From Cheilinus undulatus (Eukaryota > Chordata > Actinopteri > Labriformes > Labridae): 64,000 bases of DNA. The stretch's first letter is position 1. Every line of letters starts with the position of its first letter. Shown here piece by piece: positions 54,101 through 64,000 of the stretch. The DNA lies in contig NC_054867.1 in the NCBI RefSeq assembly GCF_018320785.1, positions 54,353,776 to 54,417,775 of the forward strand. The letters are read 5' to 3'. Both the position numbers and the translations under genes were made by a program. Below the pieces are notes generated by a model, which was not told the origin of the DNA, made no database searches, and was given only the letters and a program-made list of their open reading frames with translations.

Positions 54101-55283
54101 GGAGAAAGGGTTAAGTTAATCATGTTTTCACAGGCCTAGTAGTCCGGGGCCCTAGGCGACTGCCTTCCTTTGCCTGATGATAAAGTCTGCCTCTGATAGC
54201 AGTCATTATTCCTGACATGTAGTACATTTATTTTGAAAGGATAAAATGTTTTTTATTGAGAAAAGTTCTCATTACTTCTCCATGAGCTTTTCTCCAACAC
54301 AGCAAGGTAGAAATGTACTTCCTGGATTCATGGTCACATCTGACCCCTGTCTCCCTTAAAGGGATACTTCAACATTTTGGCAAATTCATCCATTGCCATA
54401 ATCCCTATAGTCTTAGTATACCTATAGTCTTTGTTACCTTCAGTTGTCGGTGCAAGCTGTTTCTAGATCGGCGCTGCTGAGTTCGGACCTGCTGTGCCAA
54501 CTCAATGTAAGCAGACGGTATTCCAGCTTTCCCTCATCAAACTCATCAAATACACAATCCAACAACTCCAAAACGCTCTCGTGGACAAGTTGTGACCTGC
54601 ACATTCACCACACTATGAAATAATAACGTATATTTATGTAACATTACGACGCATGAAGCAAATACTCTGAACTATTTCTTGAGTAAACCACTGGGCGGAG
54701 TGACACAGTGCAGCAGCCATGTCTGGAGTGTAGTTCCGGCTTTGCCTTTAGCTTTAAAACATCTCCGTCTCATAACGTTCCATGATTATTTCAAAGCCTC
54801 ATGAGCACCAGCACGGCAGTACGTGCTGGTGCTCATGGGTAATTGAGTGGTCCTTCTGGTAAAGCACTGCCGCTTTTGTCCACCGGCGCCGCAAAACTAC
54901 CAAAAAGGTTAAAGTTCTGTTGTGCTGCTTTAATAGAACTCACTCTGTCAATGATTTACATTCATCAGCTACAGCTGTACTTCTCCAATATGGCGCCCTC
55001 ATGACGCCTCTAATAGACCTGAATGTGGTGTCTACATGTAGATATCTATGTGACTGCACATACGCTTAGCTTCATGCTAACCTACATAGCAAGGTCAACA
55101 AACAGAAGGTCCATACTATCTAAGAGGGGGTATATCGCCCCCTACTGTAGTGGAAGGGAACGTGCTCCCATAGGTGATTATTCTGAATTAGTCATCTAAT
55201 CAAACATTAATGAAGCTGTAGTTTGACTTCACAGTGATATTTTCACAGTGTAACTCACTCTGTAGCTCCGTGACCACGGCCAT
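51132..55283 (-). CDS. golt1a: Golgi transport protein 1A (five coding exons)
   Basis: GOLT1/Got1 proteins are small four-pass membrane proteins of the early secretory pathway that aid ER-to-Golgi vesicle traffic. Exons 55259-55283, 53455-53546, 52292-52470, 51245-51308 and 51132-51167 join to 396 nt (131 residues), the usual size. The product starts MAVVTELQKIGIGVMGFGLF, continues LLYFDSVLLAFGN, ILFLAGLMLIVGFRRTARFF, FFQRHKFRG, LCRWPIIGILVESYGF and SFFPMALSFVLSAVNLPFL, and ends SSSSSSMV. The conserved LLYFDSVLLAFGN and FFQRHK blocks identify the family. All introns are GT-AG and phases agree. Introns 2 and 3 (numbered in gene order) are filled by minisatellites. Neighbouring kiss1 matches known synteny. 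Confidence 0.96.
51245..51308 (-). CDS. golt1a: golt1a exon 4
   Basis: Acceptor TTTGTCTCTCAG, donor AGTGCG|GTGAGT; 64 nt, encodes the last membrane segment SFFPMALSFVLSAVNLPFLSA. Confidence 0.93.
51330..52265. repeat. 28-bp minisatellite in golt1a intron 3, about 33 units
   Basis: The unit AAGATATCAGTAAGATAACA followed by CTGAAAAC or TTGAAAAC repeats across almost the whole intron. The CT/TT change alternates irregularly, and a few units are 27 bp. It starts 22 bp beyond the exon 4 acceptor and ends 27 bp before the exon 3 donor. Confidence 0.97.
52292..52470 (-). CDS. golt1a: golt1a exon 3
   Basis: Acceptor GTCTGGTAG|ATCTTGTTC, donor TTCAG|GTTGGT; 179 nt. Encodes ILFLAGLMLIVGFRRTARFF through ESYGFVHLF, covering two membrane segments and the basic FFQRHK loop. 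Its acceptor is copied in the adjoining minisatellite. Confidence 0.95.
52471..53200. repeat. 78-bp minisatellite in golt1a intron 2 built from the exon 3 acceptor
   Basis: About ten units, with AAGATCATGTT recurring every 76-80 bp from 52482 to 53186. In the gene direction each unit contains AACATGATCTTGTCTCTGGT then AGATCTTGTTC, the same sequence as the true acceptor plus the first ten bases of exon 3. About six units keep the AG; two have AC in its place (GGTACATCTTG). Spacer phrases include TTAAATATTCATATTTCTGC. Confidence 0.93.
53455..53546 (-). CDS. golt1a: golt1a exon 2
   Basis: Acceptor CATGTCTTTCAG, donor GGAAAT|GTGAGT; 92 nt. Encodes IGIGVMGFGLFFLLFGVLLY and FDSVLLAFGN, the first membrane segment and signature block. 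Confidence 0.96.
53550..54350. other. golt1a intron 1, proximal part, nothing recognised
   Basis: AT-rich; the phrase GGCCCTAGGCGACTGCCTTC near 54150 resembles a transposon end, with no partner seen. Confidence 0.4.
54353..54950. mobile_element. Interspersed DNA-transposon remnant (AAAGGGATACTTCAACATTTTGG)
   Basis: Begins TTAAAGGGATACTTCAACAT, then TTTGGCAAATTCATCCATTG, a start frequently seen in fish repeats; CpG-containing interior with an inverted AGCACCAGCACG/CGTGCTGGTGCT hairpin at about 54804-54836. The far end is not recognised. Lies in golt1a intron 1. Confidence 0.45.
55259..55283 (-). CDS. golt1a: golt1a exon 1
   Basis: ATG at 55283; MAVVTELQ plus one base, donor CTACAGA|GTGAGT. 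It joins exon 2 to give TELQKIGIGV, matching the family's start. Confidence 0.92.
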
Positions 55284-55625
55284 GACAGTGCTCTGGTCCT
55301 CTCCCTCTGTCCGTGGTCGCTCTGGTCGCACCGGTGTTAACGTGTCTCTCCCAGCCCTCTGTCAGAGTGAGGTTCAGTCGTGCCTGCTCCCTCGGTGCCG
55401 ACCTTTGAGCATTGATGTTGTCATCGTCTGATCATTAACCTGAGCATGCTCAGTGACCTGTGATGTCATCAAGCACTGATTCAGTCTGTGTATTTACCTT
55501 TGATCAGGTGAATCAATCAGGGAAAAGGCCACGGTACAAGAGGTTAATGTTTCCTGTTAAGAGAGAGTAATGTTGACAACACTGAGACTGAATAACTTCT
55601 GAGGTTTAAATCTGAATACATAGAT

Positions 55626-56381
55626 CAGTGTTACTCAACCCTGCTCAACCAAAGAGCCAAATGGTCGGAAAAATACCTTTGAGAGATCCACGATCTGAGT
55701 GGTGAAAAGTGTCAAAAACGGCTTGAAGTAGCAGTAAAAATCAGTAAATGGTGGCAAAATTGTAAAAAAGCAGCAAAAACGGGTGAAAAGGGGTGAAAAT
55801 GGGGAGAAAAAAATGAGTAAAGGGTCAGAGAGCAGCAAAATGGGGGAGGAGGGACAAAAAATAATTTACAGGTGGCAAGAAATGGTCCAAAAGCAGAAAT
55901 ACATAGCAAAAAAATTGTGAAAAGTGACTAAAATGGGCAAAAAGCAGTCAAAAGTGGCAAAAAAAAAAACTTGAAAAGGGGCAAAAATGGGATAAAAGTG
56001 GGAAAATTTTGAAAAAAAAGGGGAAAAAAGAAGTGGCAAAAATGGGCAAAAATAGGAAACAGGTGTTATTTAATGGCAAAAGGAGGCCTAAAAGGACAAA
56101 AGGGCAAAATTGGGATAAAGGTGGCAGAAAGAAGTGGCATAAATAGGCAAAAAAAAAAAAATATATATATAGGATACAAGTGGTATTTAATGGCAAAAGT
56201 AGCTTAAATGGGTGACAAGTGGCAAAAAATGTGAAAAGGGGCAAAAAGTTTCCCTTTATTAAAGTTTTCTGTGTAAATAATACAAATTTTTCATAAGAAT
56301 TTAAAATTAAGACATAAAAGAGCCACAAATAATCACAAAGGAGCCACATGTGGCTCCAGATCCACACGTTGAGTATCACTG
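55626..56381 (-). mobile_element. Non-autonomous hAT-like element with GGCAAAA array
   Basis: Ends CAGTGTTACTCAAC and GTTGAGTATCACTG are inverted repeats (13 of 14). ACATAGAT and ACATAGAG flank it, a 7-of-8 match for a hAT 8-bp duplication, although the surrounding sequence is itself an imperfect tandem repeat of TTTAAATCTGAATACATAG, which weakens that evidence. The interior is almost entirely GTGGCAAAAATGGG-like phrases. It matches 1123-2041 in opposite orientation, and its array resembles 43660-45060. Confidence 0.7.
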
Positions 56382-56494
56382 ACATAGAGGTTTAAATCTG
56401 AATACATAGAGGGTTTTATCTGAATACAGCTCTCTGAGGGGTTCAAAAGTTCATTATTAGTATGCCGATATTTACAGCGCATCTATCAGCCTAA

Positions 56495-57135
56495 CACATG
56501 AAGATCAAATTTCCTGTTTCAACCATTCTCCTCTCATTCAGATTGATTCTACTTGTTTTTCAAACTGACTCTGATTTCTCTCTGTGGCGTACGAAACTTT
56601 CTCTGCGCTCTAAATGAAACGACCAATAGGAAGCAGGTAGAGGATGGACCAATCAGGTTAGCTCTGCCCGTTGTTGCTATGCCGTTCTTCAGGAGACATT
56701 TGCTCTGATCTCACTCTGAGAGTCCCAACATTCGACCGAATATCATCTCAGCCGATTTCCAAGCCCTGTAACTCCACATCAGTTTCTCCTACAGACTTTA
56801 TTTTACCTTAAAAAGTAGAAAAATTATTCAGCTATTTATGCTGGATTCACTTTTTTGCTATCTTTGACATTTTTTAAATCATTTCTGTTAAAGTTTCGTG
56901 ATGATTTTTCAAAGCAAATGTCTCCTGGAGAACAGCATAGCAACATCAGGCAGCGCTAACCTGATTGGTCCATTCTCTACCTGTTTCCTATTGGTTGGTT
57001 CATCAGAAAATCAGAAAGCAAAAATTCATAGAGCACAGAGAAAGTTTCATATGCCACTGAGAAAAATCTCAGTTTGACAAACAAGCAGAATGAACAATGA
57101 GAGGAGAATGGATTTAAATTTGATCAACTAAAGAT
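56495..57135. mobile_element. Foldback element of about 640 bp
   Basis: The left arm (about 56500-56715) contains TTCTCCTCTCATTCAGATTG, AACTTTCTCTGCGCTCTAAA and AGGATGGACCAATCAGG. The right arm (about 56910-57125) carries their complements in reverse order. The centre of about 190 bp is unique. No frame. A piece of the same family (GCAAATGTCTCCTGGAGAAC) also occurs at 29868. Confidence 0.65.
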
Positions 57136-57397
57136 CAGGCAGACATTTGAAGCACAAAGTCAGGTTTGAATGGAAAGACTAAAGAAGAATCAGAGACCAG
57201 AATCAATAATTTCTGACCTCAGAGAGTTAAATGTGCTATTGAGTTAAGCAACAATATCAGTACCAGATATAGAGTATTTAAGTATCAGTGTATTGGGTAT
57301 CAGTAAAATACAAAATCATCCATCCCTAACTTTCAGTAAAGTATGAGATGATAAACAGTTAAATATGACAGCAGCTCAGCGGGTTTGTTTTATGCTC

Positions 57398-57403
57398 TTT
57401 ATT
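57398..57403 (-). terminator. Possible polyadenylation signal of a minus-strand gene
   Basis: Minus-strand AATAAA in GCATTAATAAAGAGCATA. If the exon at 62502-62545 is real, this could end a 3' untranslated region of about 5 kb; other signals in between have not been excluded. Confidence 0.3.
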
Positions 57404-58229
57404 AATGCAGACATATAGTTTAATATAACAAACACCGTCTTTATCATGGGGAGAGGGGTCTGTTGCTGACGGCGGGGGATGAGCTTTAACCTCAGTAGTT
57501 TTTTTTTGGCAGTGACCTTTATCAACACGTGGACAGAGCAGTAAATATACGATCGTTCAGGCAGCAGACATGGTAGAAAAAGAGCAGAGGAATCAGAAGC
57601 TTCTAGAAACTCTCCATGGGTTTACATTCAATTTATTGCAAGCGTAATATTTATGGTCATTTTTAACATTTGCATAGATCAAGCAGTTTGTCTATTCCCC
57701 CAAAGTAGCAGTGAATACATGAAGATAACTGAAAACGTTATTTACACTCCTCTTTATTTAGGAACAGATGCTACATGTTGTATCAAAGATGAACACCGTC
57801 CGTTTTCAGCACGCCACCCTCTAATGGATCCACAAATATCAAAGGTCAGAGCCACGACGGTGGTACACGAACACGTCCTGAAAACTGGATGAAGAGTAAA
57901 AAGTGTCATCAAATATCCATGCAGCTAAAAAAATACTCGCTCCATCAGTGAATGCGGTCCCTTTCTTTAAAAAACAAAAATATAGACATTTTCTCTGAAT
58001 CCGTTTTATTTTCTGTGTAAAGTGAGAGCCATCAATGCTTCAGTATAAAATCTGTTTAACACTGAATGCTTTCTATGAACGCCACTCGCTTTGACGTTAA
58101 ACACTTCATCACATCGAGGGGGCGAAATACACAATGAGGGGGTGTGGCTGTGTGGAGGGAGGTAAGGGGTTAAATCTGGAGGAGGATGCAGCAAACAGGC
58201 TTAGAGTGTATACGACTGTAATAGGTTTA
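57404..58229. other. Non-coding stretch, possible 3' untranslated region
   Basis: No supported frame or repeat; includes GACGGCGGGGGATGAGC near 57469. Confidence 0.35.
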
Positions 58230-59010
58230 AAACAGGGAATGTTGAGAGGCTTTGATTGGCGTCATCTTAAAAGCTTAACATAGAATGTTACTTCAAAGGA
58301 TGGCATCATCTTCAAAGGCAAGCATAGAATGTGACTTTAAAAGATAATGTCGTCTTCAAAGGTCAACACTGAATAGGACTTAAAAGGATGACATCATCTT
58401 CAAGGCAAACACAGAATATGACTTTAAAGATGATGTCATCTTAAAAGCTTAACATAGAATGTTACTTCAAAGGATGGCATCATCTTCAAAGGCAAGCATA
58501 GAATTTGACTCTAAAAGATAATGTCGTCTTCAAAGGTCAACATTGAATAGGACTTAAAAGGATGACATCATCTTCAAGGCAAACACAGAATATGACTTTA
58601 AAGATGATGTCATCTTAAAAGCTTAACATAGAATGTTACTTCAAAGGATGGCATCATCTTCAAAGGCAAGCATAGAATGTGACTCCAAAGGATGATGTCA
58701 TCTTTAAGGCAAACATATAATGTGACTTTAAAGAGGATGTCATCTGTAAAGGTAAATGTTGAATAGGACTTCAAAGGATGGTATTATCTTCAAAGGCAAG
58801 CATAGAATTTGACTTAAAAAGATGATGTCATCTTCAAAAGTAAACGTTGAATAGGACTTCAAAGGATGACATCATCTCCAAAGGCCAGCATAGAATGTGA
58901 CTTCAAAGGATGACGTCATCTTCAAAGGCAAACATAGAATTTGACCTGAAAGATGATGTCATCTTCAAAGGCATAGAATGTGACTCAAAGGGTGACGTAA
59001 TCAAAGGCAG
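58230..59010. repeat. Dispersed ~40-bp repeat family (AAAGGATGACATCATCTTCAAAGGC)
   Basis: About 19 units of AACATAGAATGTGACTTC, AAAGGATGACATCATCTTCA, AAGGC. A block of about 180 bp is duplicated nearly exactly (58247-58420 against 58428-58605), so there is higher-order structure. GATGACGTCATC, a perfect CRE, occurs near 58910. Related to the arrays around csf1. Confidence 0.9.
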
Positions 59011-59129
59011 AGGACAGAATGTTGGTGAAGCTGAGGATGTTGGTTCCTTTTCCCCTGCATTTTAATCAAATAGGCCAGAGTTGGCAGTTTTTGAAAAAGT
59101 GGTGGACAGTAAACATAAAAAATTGTTGG

Positions 59130-59400
59130 CATATACAGCTGTTTCAGAAAGTATCCAGATCCCTTTCACCTTTTTAATTTTCTTATGTTTCAACCTGATG
59201 CTACACTTGTTTGAAATCATTTTTTTTCTCATTAATCTACACTCAGTACCCCATCATGACAATGTTAAAATAGAATTATAGAATTTTTTGCAAATGTATT
59301 AAAAATAAAGTCTTAAATATCACATCAGCATAATTTTTCAGACCCTATCCAACAACCCTGTAAATGTAGCTCAGGTTCCTCCTTTGTCTCTGGACCTTTG
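59130..59400. mobile_element. Tc1-related non-coding remnant
   Basis: TTTCAGAAAGTATCCAGATC, TCATTAATCTACACTCAGTA, CCCCATCATGACAATGTTAA and TTTTTGCAAATGTATTAAAA follow the order of a very common fish interspersed sequence associated with Tc1-type transposons. Diverged, no transposase frame. Confidence 0.45.
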
Positions 59401-61974
59401 CTGAGATGTTTCTACATCTTGACCGGAGTCCACCTTCCTGTTGCATGGCATCAAAGTCTACAGGGTTTTAAATTAGTTTTCAGTTCAATGTCTGAAATAA
59501 GGTATGAAGTAAACATACACAAACGTACCAGAATACTTCCCTCTCTCAGATGAACCAACAAGACCATCCTCTGACAAAGATCTGTCATTTATTATAGGAT
59601 AAGGTGTTTGTTTCTATAATAAACAGAGCATCACAATAAAAGTAATACTTGGTCTTCTTTACAATATTAAAAAAAACCTGCATTTATATTTAATGGTATT
59701 AGTTTAAGTGGGTTTGGAAAAACCACCATATTGGATATCGATAAGTATCAATACCATGCTTCCCTAGATTTGATTAAATATTTCTTTTTAACAGTAGTTG
59801 CCATGTTGATAACTGCATGTCCTCCAGATTTAAAAAGTTGAATTCAGCACATAAAACAGACGTGTTTCAGACATATGGCACTGCATGTGGACATGAATAA
59901 GGATATGCTAATAAATCCTCTGGACTGACTGCATGTTCACTAACGTTTCTTTACACCAACACGTGTTACTCTGCTAAGGTCACTTCTATTTCACTTCCAC
60001 GGATCCAACAAACCTTATAACGTACATTTTATTTACATGCACAATCAGAGGGAGGCTCGCCATGATAGAACCATCATAAACTTTGATATGACTCCGGTAA
60101 AAAGAACTTAAATTAAGTCCCAGACAACCCAACTATAGGTCTTTAATTCTTTTTAATTATCAAAAATTAAAGAAAGCTCCTGATCATGGCCCGAATTACA
60201 CAGAAACATCATCACATGTGTTTTTGTTTAGTTTTCAACCGTGTTCAGGAGCTTTTGGTTAGAAATAGGACTCTTTTTTTTAAAGCTTTGGTGCTTTGAT
60301 ACTACCTAATGACCTGATTAAGTTTAGGGGTCAGGGGTTTTTAACCCTAAAATATGAGGTATTATAAAGTATGGACCATTTTGCTGACCATATTGTAGGT
60401 CTGAGTGGTGAGGTGACGACCATCAAACAAACAGAAACACATGCATGAACCGTAAATGGCGATGACTTACACTGACTCATCAGTGGAATTAACGGAGTAA
60501 TGCCAAGGTCAGACAACCCCTCATAATCACTATTAAATCCTGATCCAGCAGTCGGAGGGTCTTAGGACCCATCAACCCTGAACATTGATGGTTTAAACTG
60601 TGTAGTGTGTCACAAAGAGAGTCACATCTAGAACACCACCAAACAGGAAGTTAAGTAAGCCAGAGCCCTCTGTGATACAGCTGGATCACTACTAATCCTG
60701 GGGTATTCTACTGAATTATATCATCAAACTATAATTGGCTCCTGATGTTAAAAATATTTATCTGAGCCCATATTTTTCCACTTTTTCCCATCTGTATGTC
60801 TTTAAAAAGACTATTTTGTACTACAGCATTAACGAATGTCCACCCTAAGTTTAGTCACTTTGTCCAAATTAAAACTGATCCCATTAACTAAGTTAAATCC
60901 AACAGATCAGGTGTGATTGTTCAAATCTGATTGTTTTGAATGCGATTTTATAGAAGTCTTTAACATTAGACATTATGGATTCATTCATCCTAACAGACTA
61001 ATTCAGTTCAGTACCGTAGATCCAGGATGTTTGTTTACACCTGATGATTGGTCGGGCACTGGCATGTACTCGTGTCTCTGTGAGCACCTGATCTGACATA
61101 AAAGATGGTGGCGTCTGACCTCGGCATAAAGGACAGGTGATTTAAAGTCACCCTGACATCAGAACCAATCAGATTAGAGGATTCTGACATGGTTGAAATC
61201 AGAGCAGGTGGCTGAGACATAGGTGAGGAGGGGCGTGAAAAAGGCGTCACAGTGAGATCAAGTGAGTCCTCCGATCCATACCAACAATATCAGTGATGCC
61301 GTGCCCCTCGGACCGCTGCCAAGGGCATTTCCATGGATGTGAGTATCCCGGTTAGGAGCCTTTCCTGGGACAGAGACCTGGCTAATTATGACCACTGCCG
61401 TCGGCTGTAGTGACCAGTGGATGGTGACTAAACATCTGTGAGATCTCCACGCAGGGTCAGGGCCTCTGGTTTTGAAGTCTGTCCACATAGTAACGTCTCC
61501 ATCATTGCGTGACCTACTCCATCCTACATATTTGTAGACCGCTGACCTGTTGCCCGTTAATTATAGAGTTGAAAAGGTCAGCGTTTCAACCGTTTCTTCC
61601 ATTAAAACTTCCTGTTTGATTTTGCTGATCCGTCACTTTGCTGAGGTCACACCTGCTCTTCTTCACCTGTTCACTGTCAGAGTTCACCAGGTACTGAACC
61701 AGGATAAGGGTTAATCCTGTTTCTGAATCAGGATGGGATCTTTGAATGACCAAATACAAAATGGAACACCTAAAAACCAGGTCAAAACCAGGATACTCAG
61801 GTCCACGACTTTATGATGAATAAAGATGCCCATTAACGTCTTCTCTAAGCGTCCAGCAGTCACTCAGACATTGCCTTGCAAGAAACCTTTGCCATCCACA
61901 TCCAGAGCTCCTCCTCCTGGTTAATATGTCCTCATAATTATCTCCAGCCTGTTCCTCGCCCATGCAGTGTCCCT
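59401..61974. other. Non-coding stretch, nothing recognised
   Basis: Several open frames under 80 codons without splice support. TA-rich patches and no tandem array. If the exon at 62502 is genuine this is 3' untranslated sequence on the minus strand. Confidence 0.35.
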
Positions 61975-62265
61975 GCCTCCGTCAGAAGGTTGGTCTCAAT
62001 GTTACCTCTGTCAGTTTAACCGTGACCCCCATCAGTTCGTTGTGGTCTCAGAGATTGACCGGTGTAACCGTGACCCCCATCAGTTCATCGTGGTCTCAGA
62101 GGTTGACCGGTCTTACTGTGACCCCCGTCAGTTCATCATGGTCTCAAAGGTTGACCAGTCTCACCATGACCCCCGTCAGTTCATCGTGGTCTCAGAGGTT
62201 GACCAGTCTAACCGTGACCCCCATCAGTTCATTGCGGTCTCAGAGGTGTCTTGGTGACGTCTCCT
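61975..62265. repeat. 48-bp minisatellite, about five units
   Basis: The unit CAGTTCATCGTGGTCTCAGA, GGTTGACCGGTCTAACCGTG, ACCCCCAT repeats with about 10 percent variation. Frames on the plus strand stay open because 48 is a multiple of three. Confidence 0.9.
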
Positions 62266-62501
62266 TTGTGTCCTGAGCTAAATTAAATCTTACACATCTT
62301 TGAAGCTGGTCAGTTACCGCCTCACACAGTGGGAGACCATCAGAGGGATCAGAGGTTTTATTTTGAAGGGGAATATTCAGTCTTTTGTTTCCTGTTGGGT
62401 TTATAACTGTCTCTCAGACACAGGAAGTAGATCCCCCATGCTGTTGTTGAATGTTCAGGTGCTACAGAAAAGACAAGTCTGTTCAGTTCGTCCAGTGATC
62501 C

Positions 62502-62545
62502 TCAGAAAGACGCTCCGTCAAACTTCACCGCAGCCAGGGCCTGGG
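62502..62545 (-). CDS. Possible terminal coding exon of an unidentified minus-strand gene
   Basis: A strong acceptor (TTTATCTCCTTCTAG) is followed by 44 nt reading QALAAVKFDGASF and a stop, GC-rich and coding-like. Upstream on this strand is an 800-bp pyrimidine-rich minisatellite. The gene is not recognised. In tetrapods the next gene beyond golt1a on this side and strand is PLEKHA6, so plekha6 is a candidate by position only. No other exon is in the window. Confidence 0.35.
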
Positions 62546-62555
62546 CTAGAAGGAG

Positions 62556-63372
62556 ATAAAGAGACAGGGAGACAATGAGACAGGGAGACAGGCAGACAGA
62601 GAGACACAGAGACAGGGAGACAGGCAGAAAGACAGACAGGGAGACAAAGAGACAGTAAAACAGGGAGACAGAGAGACAATGAGACAGAGAGACAGGGAGA
62701 CAATGAGACAGGGAGACAAAGAAACAATGAGACAGGGAGACAATGAGACAGGGAGACAAAGTAACAATGAGACAGGAGACAAAGAGACAATGAGACAGGG
62801 AGAAAAAGAGACATTATGACAGGCATACAGAGAGACAGAAAGACAGGGAGACAGAGAGACAGGCAGACAAAGAGACAATGAGACAGGGAGACAAAGAAAC
62901 AATGAGACAGGGAGACAAAGAAACAATGAGACAGGGAGACAAAGAGACATTATGACAGGCATACAGAGAGACAGGGGGACAAAGAGACAGGGAGACAAAG
63001 AAACATTGAGACAGAGAGACAGGGAGACAGAGATACAGGGAGACAAAGAGACAATGAGACAGGGAGACAAAGAAACAATGAGACAGGGAGACAAAGAGAC
63101 AAAGAGACAGGGAGACAAAGAGACAGGCAGACAGAGAGAGGAGGAGACAAAGAGACATTATGACAGGCATACAGAGAGACAGGGAGACAAAGAGACAGGG
63201 AGACAATGAGACAAAGAGACAGGCAGACAGAGAGAGGAGGAGACAAAGAGACATTATGACAGGCATACAGAGAGACAGGGAGACAAAGAGACAGGGAGAC
63301 AATGAGACAAAGAGACAGGGAGACAATGAGACATTGAGACAGGCAGACAGAGAGAGGGGGAGACAAAGACAG
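62556..63372. repeat. GACAGGGAGACAAAGAGACAATGA minisatellite
   Basis: 8-bp based phrases AGACAGGG, AGACAAAG, AGACAATG in varying order with a longer CATTATGACAGGCATACAGA segment recurring five times. Longer blocks (for example 63110-63185 against 63205-63275) are duplicated. The minus strand is CTGTCTC/TTTGTCTC-rich and abuts the acceptor at 62546. Confidence 0.95.
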
Positions 63373-63599
63373 TGTTCTGTTGTCTACAGTGATCAATCAT
63401 CATCGTCTTTATAATATAATTAAACTAAATCTACAGTTGTCTATCACACTGACTTAGCATAGCGTTAGCTTCTTAGCTAAAAACTGTAGCCATAGATTCA
63501 TACATATAGATGCTGACTGGGCTGATGAGGACAGGTAATTATCACTACCTGTTCTCCAGGGTGACCATGCCTCCTACTGGGGGAAAACTGACCAAGACT

Positions 63600-63660
63600 G
63601 AACGGTAGATTAGAACGCTGGTTCCCAACCTGGGGCCCAGGCCAGGTTGGGTGTGCCAAA
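63600..63660. mobile_element. hAT-type end remnant (GGTTCCCAACCTGGGGCCCAGG)
   Basis: CGCTGGTTCCCAACCTGGGG continuing to GGTTGGGTGTGCCAAAA resembles common hAT-type ends. It abuts the next fragment. Confidence 0.35.
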
Positions 63661-63673
63661 AATTTACTTACTT

Positions 63674-63766
63674 CTACAGCCTGATCTTCAGTAGTGACCT
63701 TCTGTGGCAGTGAAGGGTGTCAATGATTGCCTTCTGGACCATAGTCCAGTCGGCAGTCTTCCTCAT
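63674..63766 (-). pseudogene. Tc1-like transposase N-terminal fragment
   Basis: From the ATG at 63766 the minus strand reads MRKTADWTMVQKAIIDTLHC then stops within 30 codons. The M-x-K-T...V-Q-K-x-I-I-D-T-L-H pattern matches the DNA-binding N-terminus of fish Tc1-type transposases. Truncated; catalytic domain absent. Confidence 0.5.
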
Positions 63767-64000
63767 GACTGAGGTTGTGTGTACTGAACCAGAGTAAGAG
63801 AATGAAGGCTCAGGAAACCTTTGCTAACTGGACTTTTCCGCAATATTCTGTTTAGATAAAGGGGATTTCAGATTTTCATGATCTTTAAGCCAAAATCATT
63901 GAGATTAAAAAAAACAAAAAAAGAAAAAGTTTGAAATATTTCACTTTGCATGAGATGAATCTAGAATATAAGTTGAACTCTCTGAAGTGAATCACAGGAT
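63767..64000. other. Non-coding end of window
   Basis: Nothing recognised. Confidence 0.4.

Noticed and set aside
55234-55431. Plus-strand frame over golt1a exon 1
   Set aside because: Opposite-strand shadow; the minus strand has the ATG, splice donor and family match.
62546-63396. Cysteine/serine/leucine-rich frames on the minus strand
   Set aside because: Translation of the CTGTCTC simple repeat.

Overview
This window is vertebrate nuclear DNA, almost certainly from a ray-finned (percomorph-type) fish. Three spliced genes can be read: a macrophage colony-stimulating factor gene (csf1), kisspeptin-1 (kiss1) and the Golgi transport gene golt1a. Their introns have GT-AG boundaries. The rest is dominated by minisatellites, teleost-style DNA-transposon remnants, SINE-like copies and one nearly intact Ty3/gypsy chromovirus.

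Layout. About 1-12.5 kb is a graveyard of non-autonomous DNA transposons. It includes a hAT element with a perfect 8-bp target duplication (3256-3972), a palindromic element (5947-6714), and a long-terminal-inverted-repeat composite (6765-12487) that carries nested insertions, among them an ISL2EU-like element. 12.7-18.2 kb holds two related minisatellites (31-bp and 30-bp units) whose units contain an AP-1/NF-E2 core. They are separated by a foldback carrying a Penelope-like GIY-YIG fragment and a hammerhead-ribozyme-like motif. 19.5-21.1, 23.3-24.3 and 26.1-27.6 kb are further minisatellites (42-, 24- and 29-bp units). No host exon could be supported before 27.8 kb.

27.8-41.5 kb is csf1 on the + strand: five exons are visible, and the first coding exon was not found. 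Its 9.6-kb third visible intron contains the 5.4-kb chromovirus in antisense orientation, inserted into a minisatellite. The gene appears to end, with a poly(A) signal, without a transmembrane exon, which suggests a short secreted CSF-1. 41.6-47.8 kb is repeats and transposon remnants. 47.9-50.6 kb is kiss1 (+), encoding a YNLNSYGLRY-GKR peptide. 51.0-55.3 kb is golt1a (-), convergent with kiss1; kiss1-golt1a adjacency is a known vertebrate synteny. 55.6-64 kb has a hAT element, a foldback, more minisatellites and what looks like the terminal coding exon of another minus-strand gene (62502-62545).

The most unusual theme is the relation between minisatellites and gene control sequences. In csf1 exon 30225 and golt1a exon 52470, the 3' splice site plus the first bases of the exon has been copied into an intronic tandem array, giving decoy acceptors. 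A third array abuts the acceptor of the 62545 exon. Upstream of csf1 lie well over a hundred repeated AP-1/NF-E2-type sites. These are readings from sequence alone and no alignment or expression data were used.
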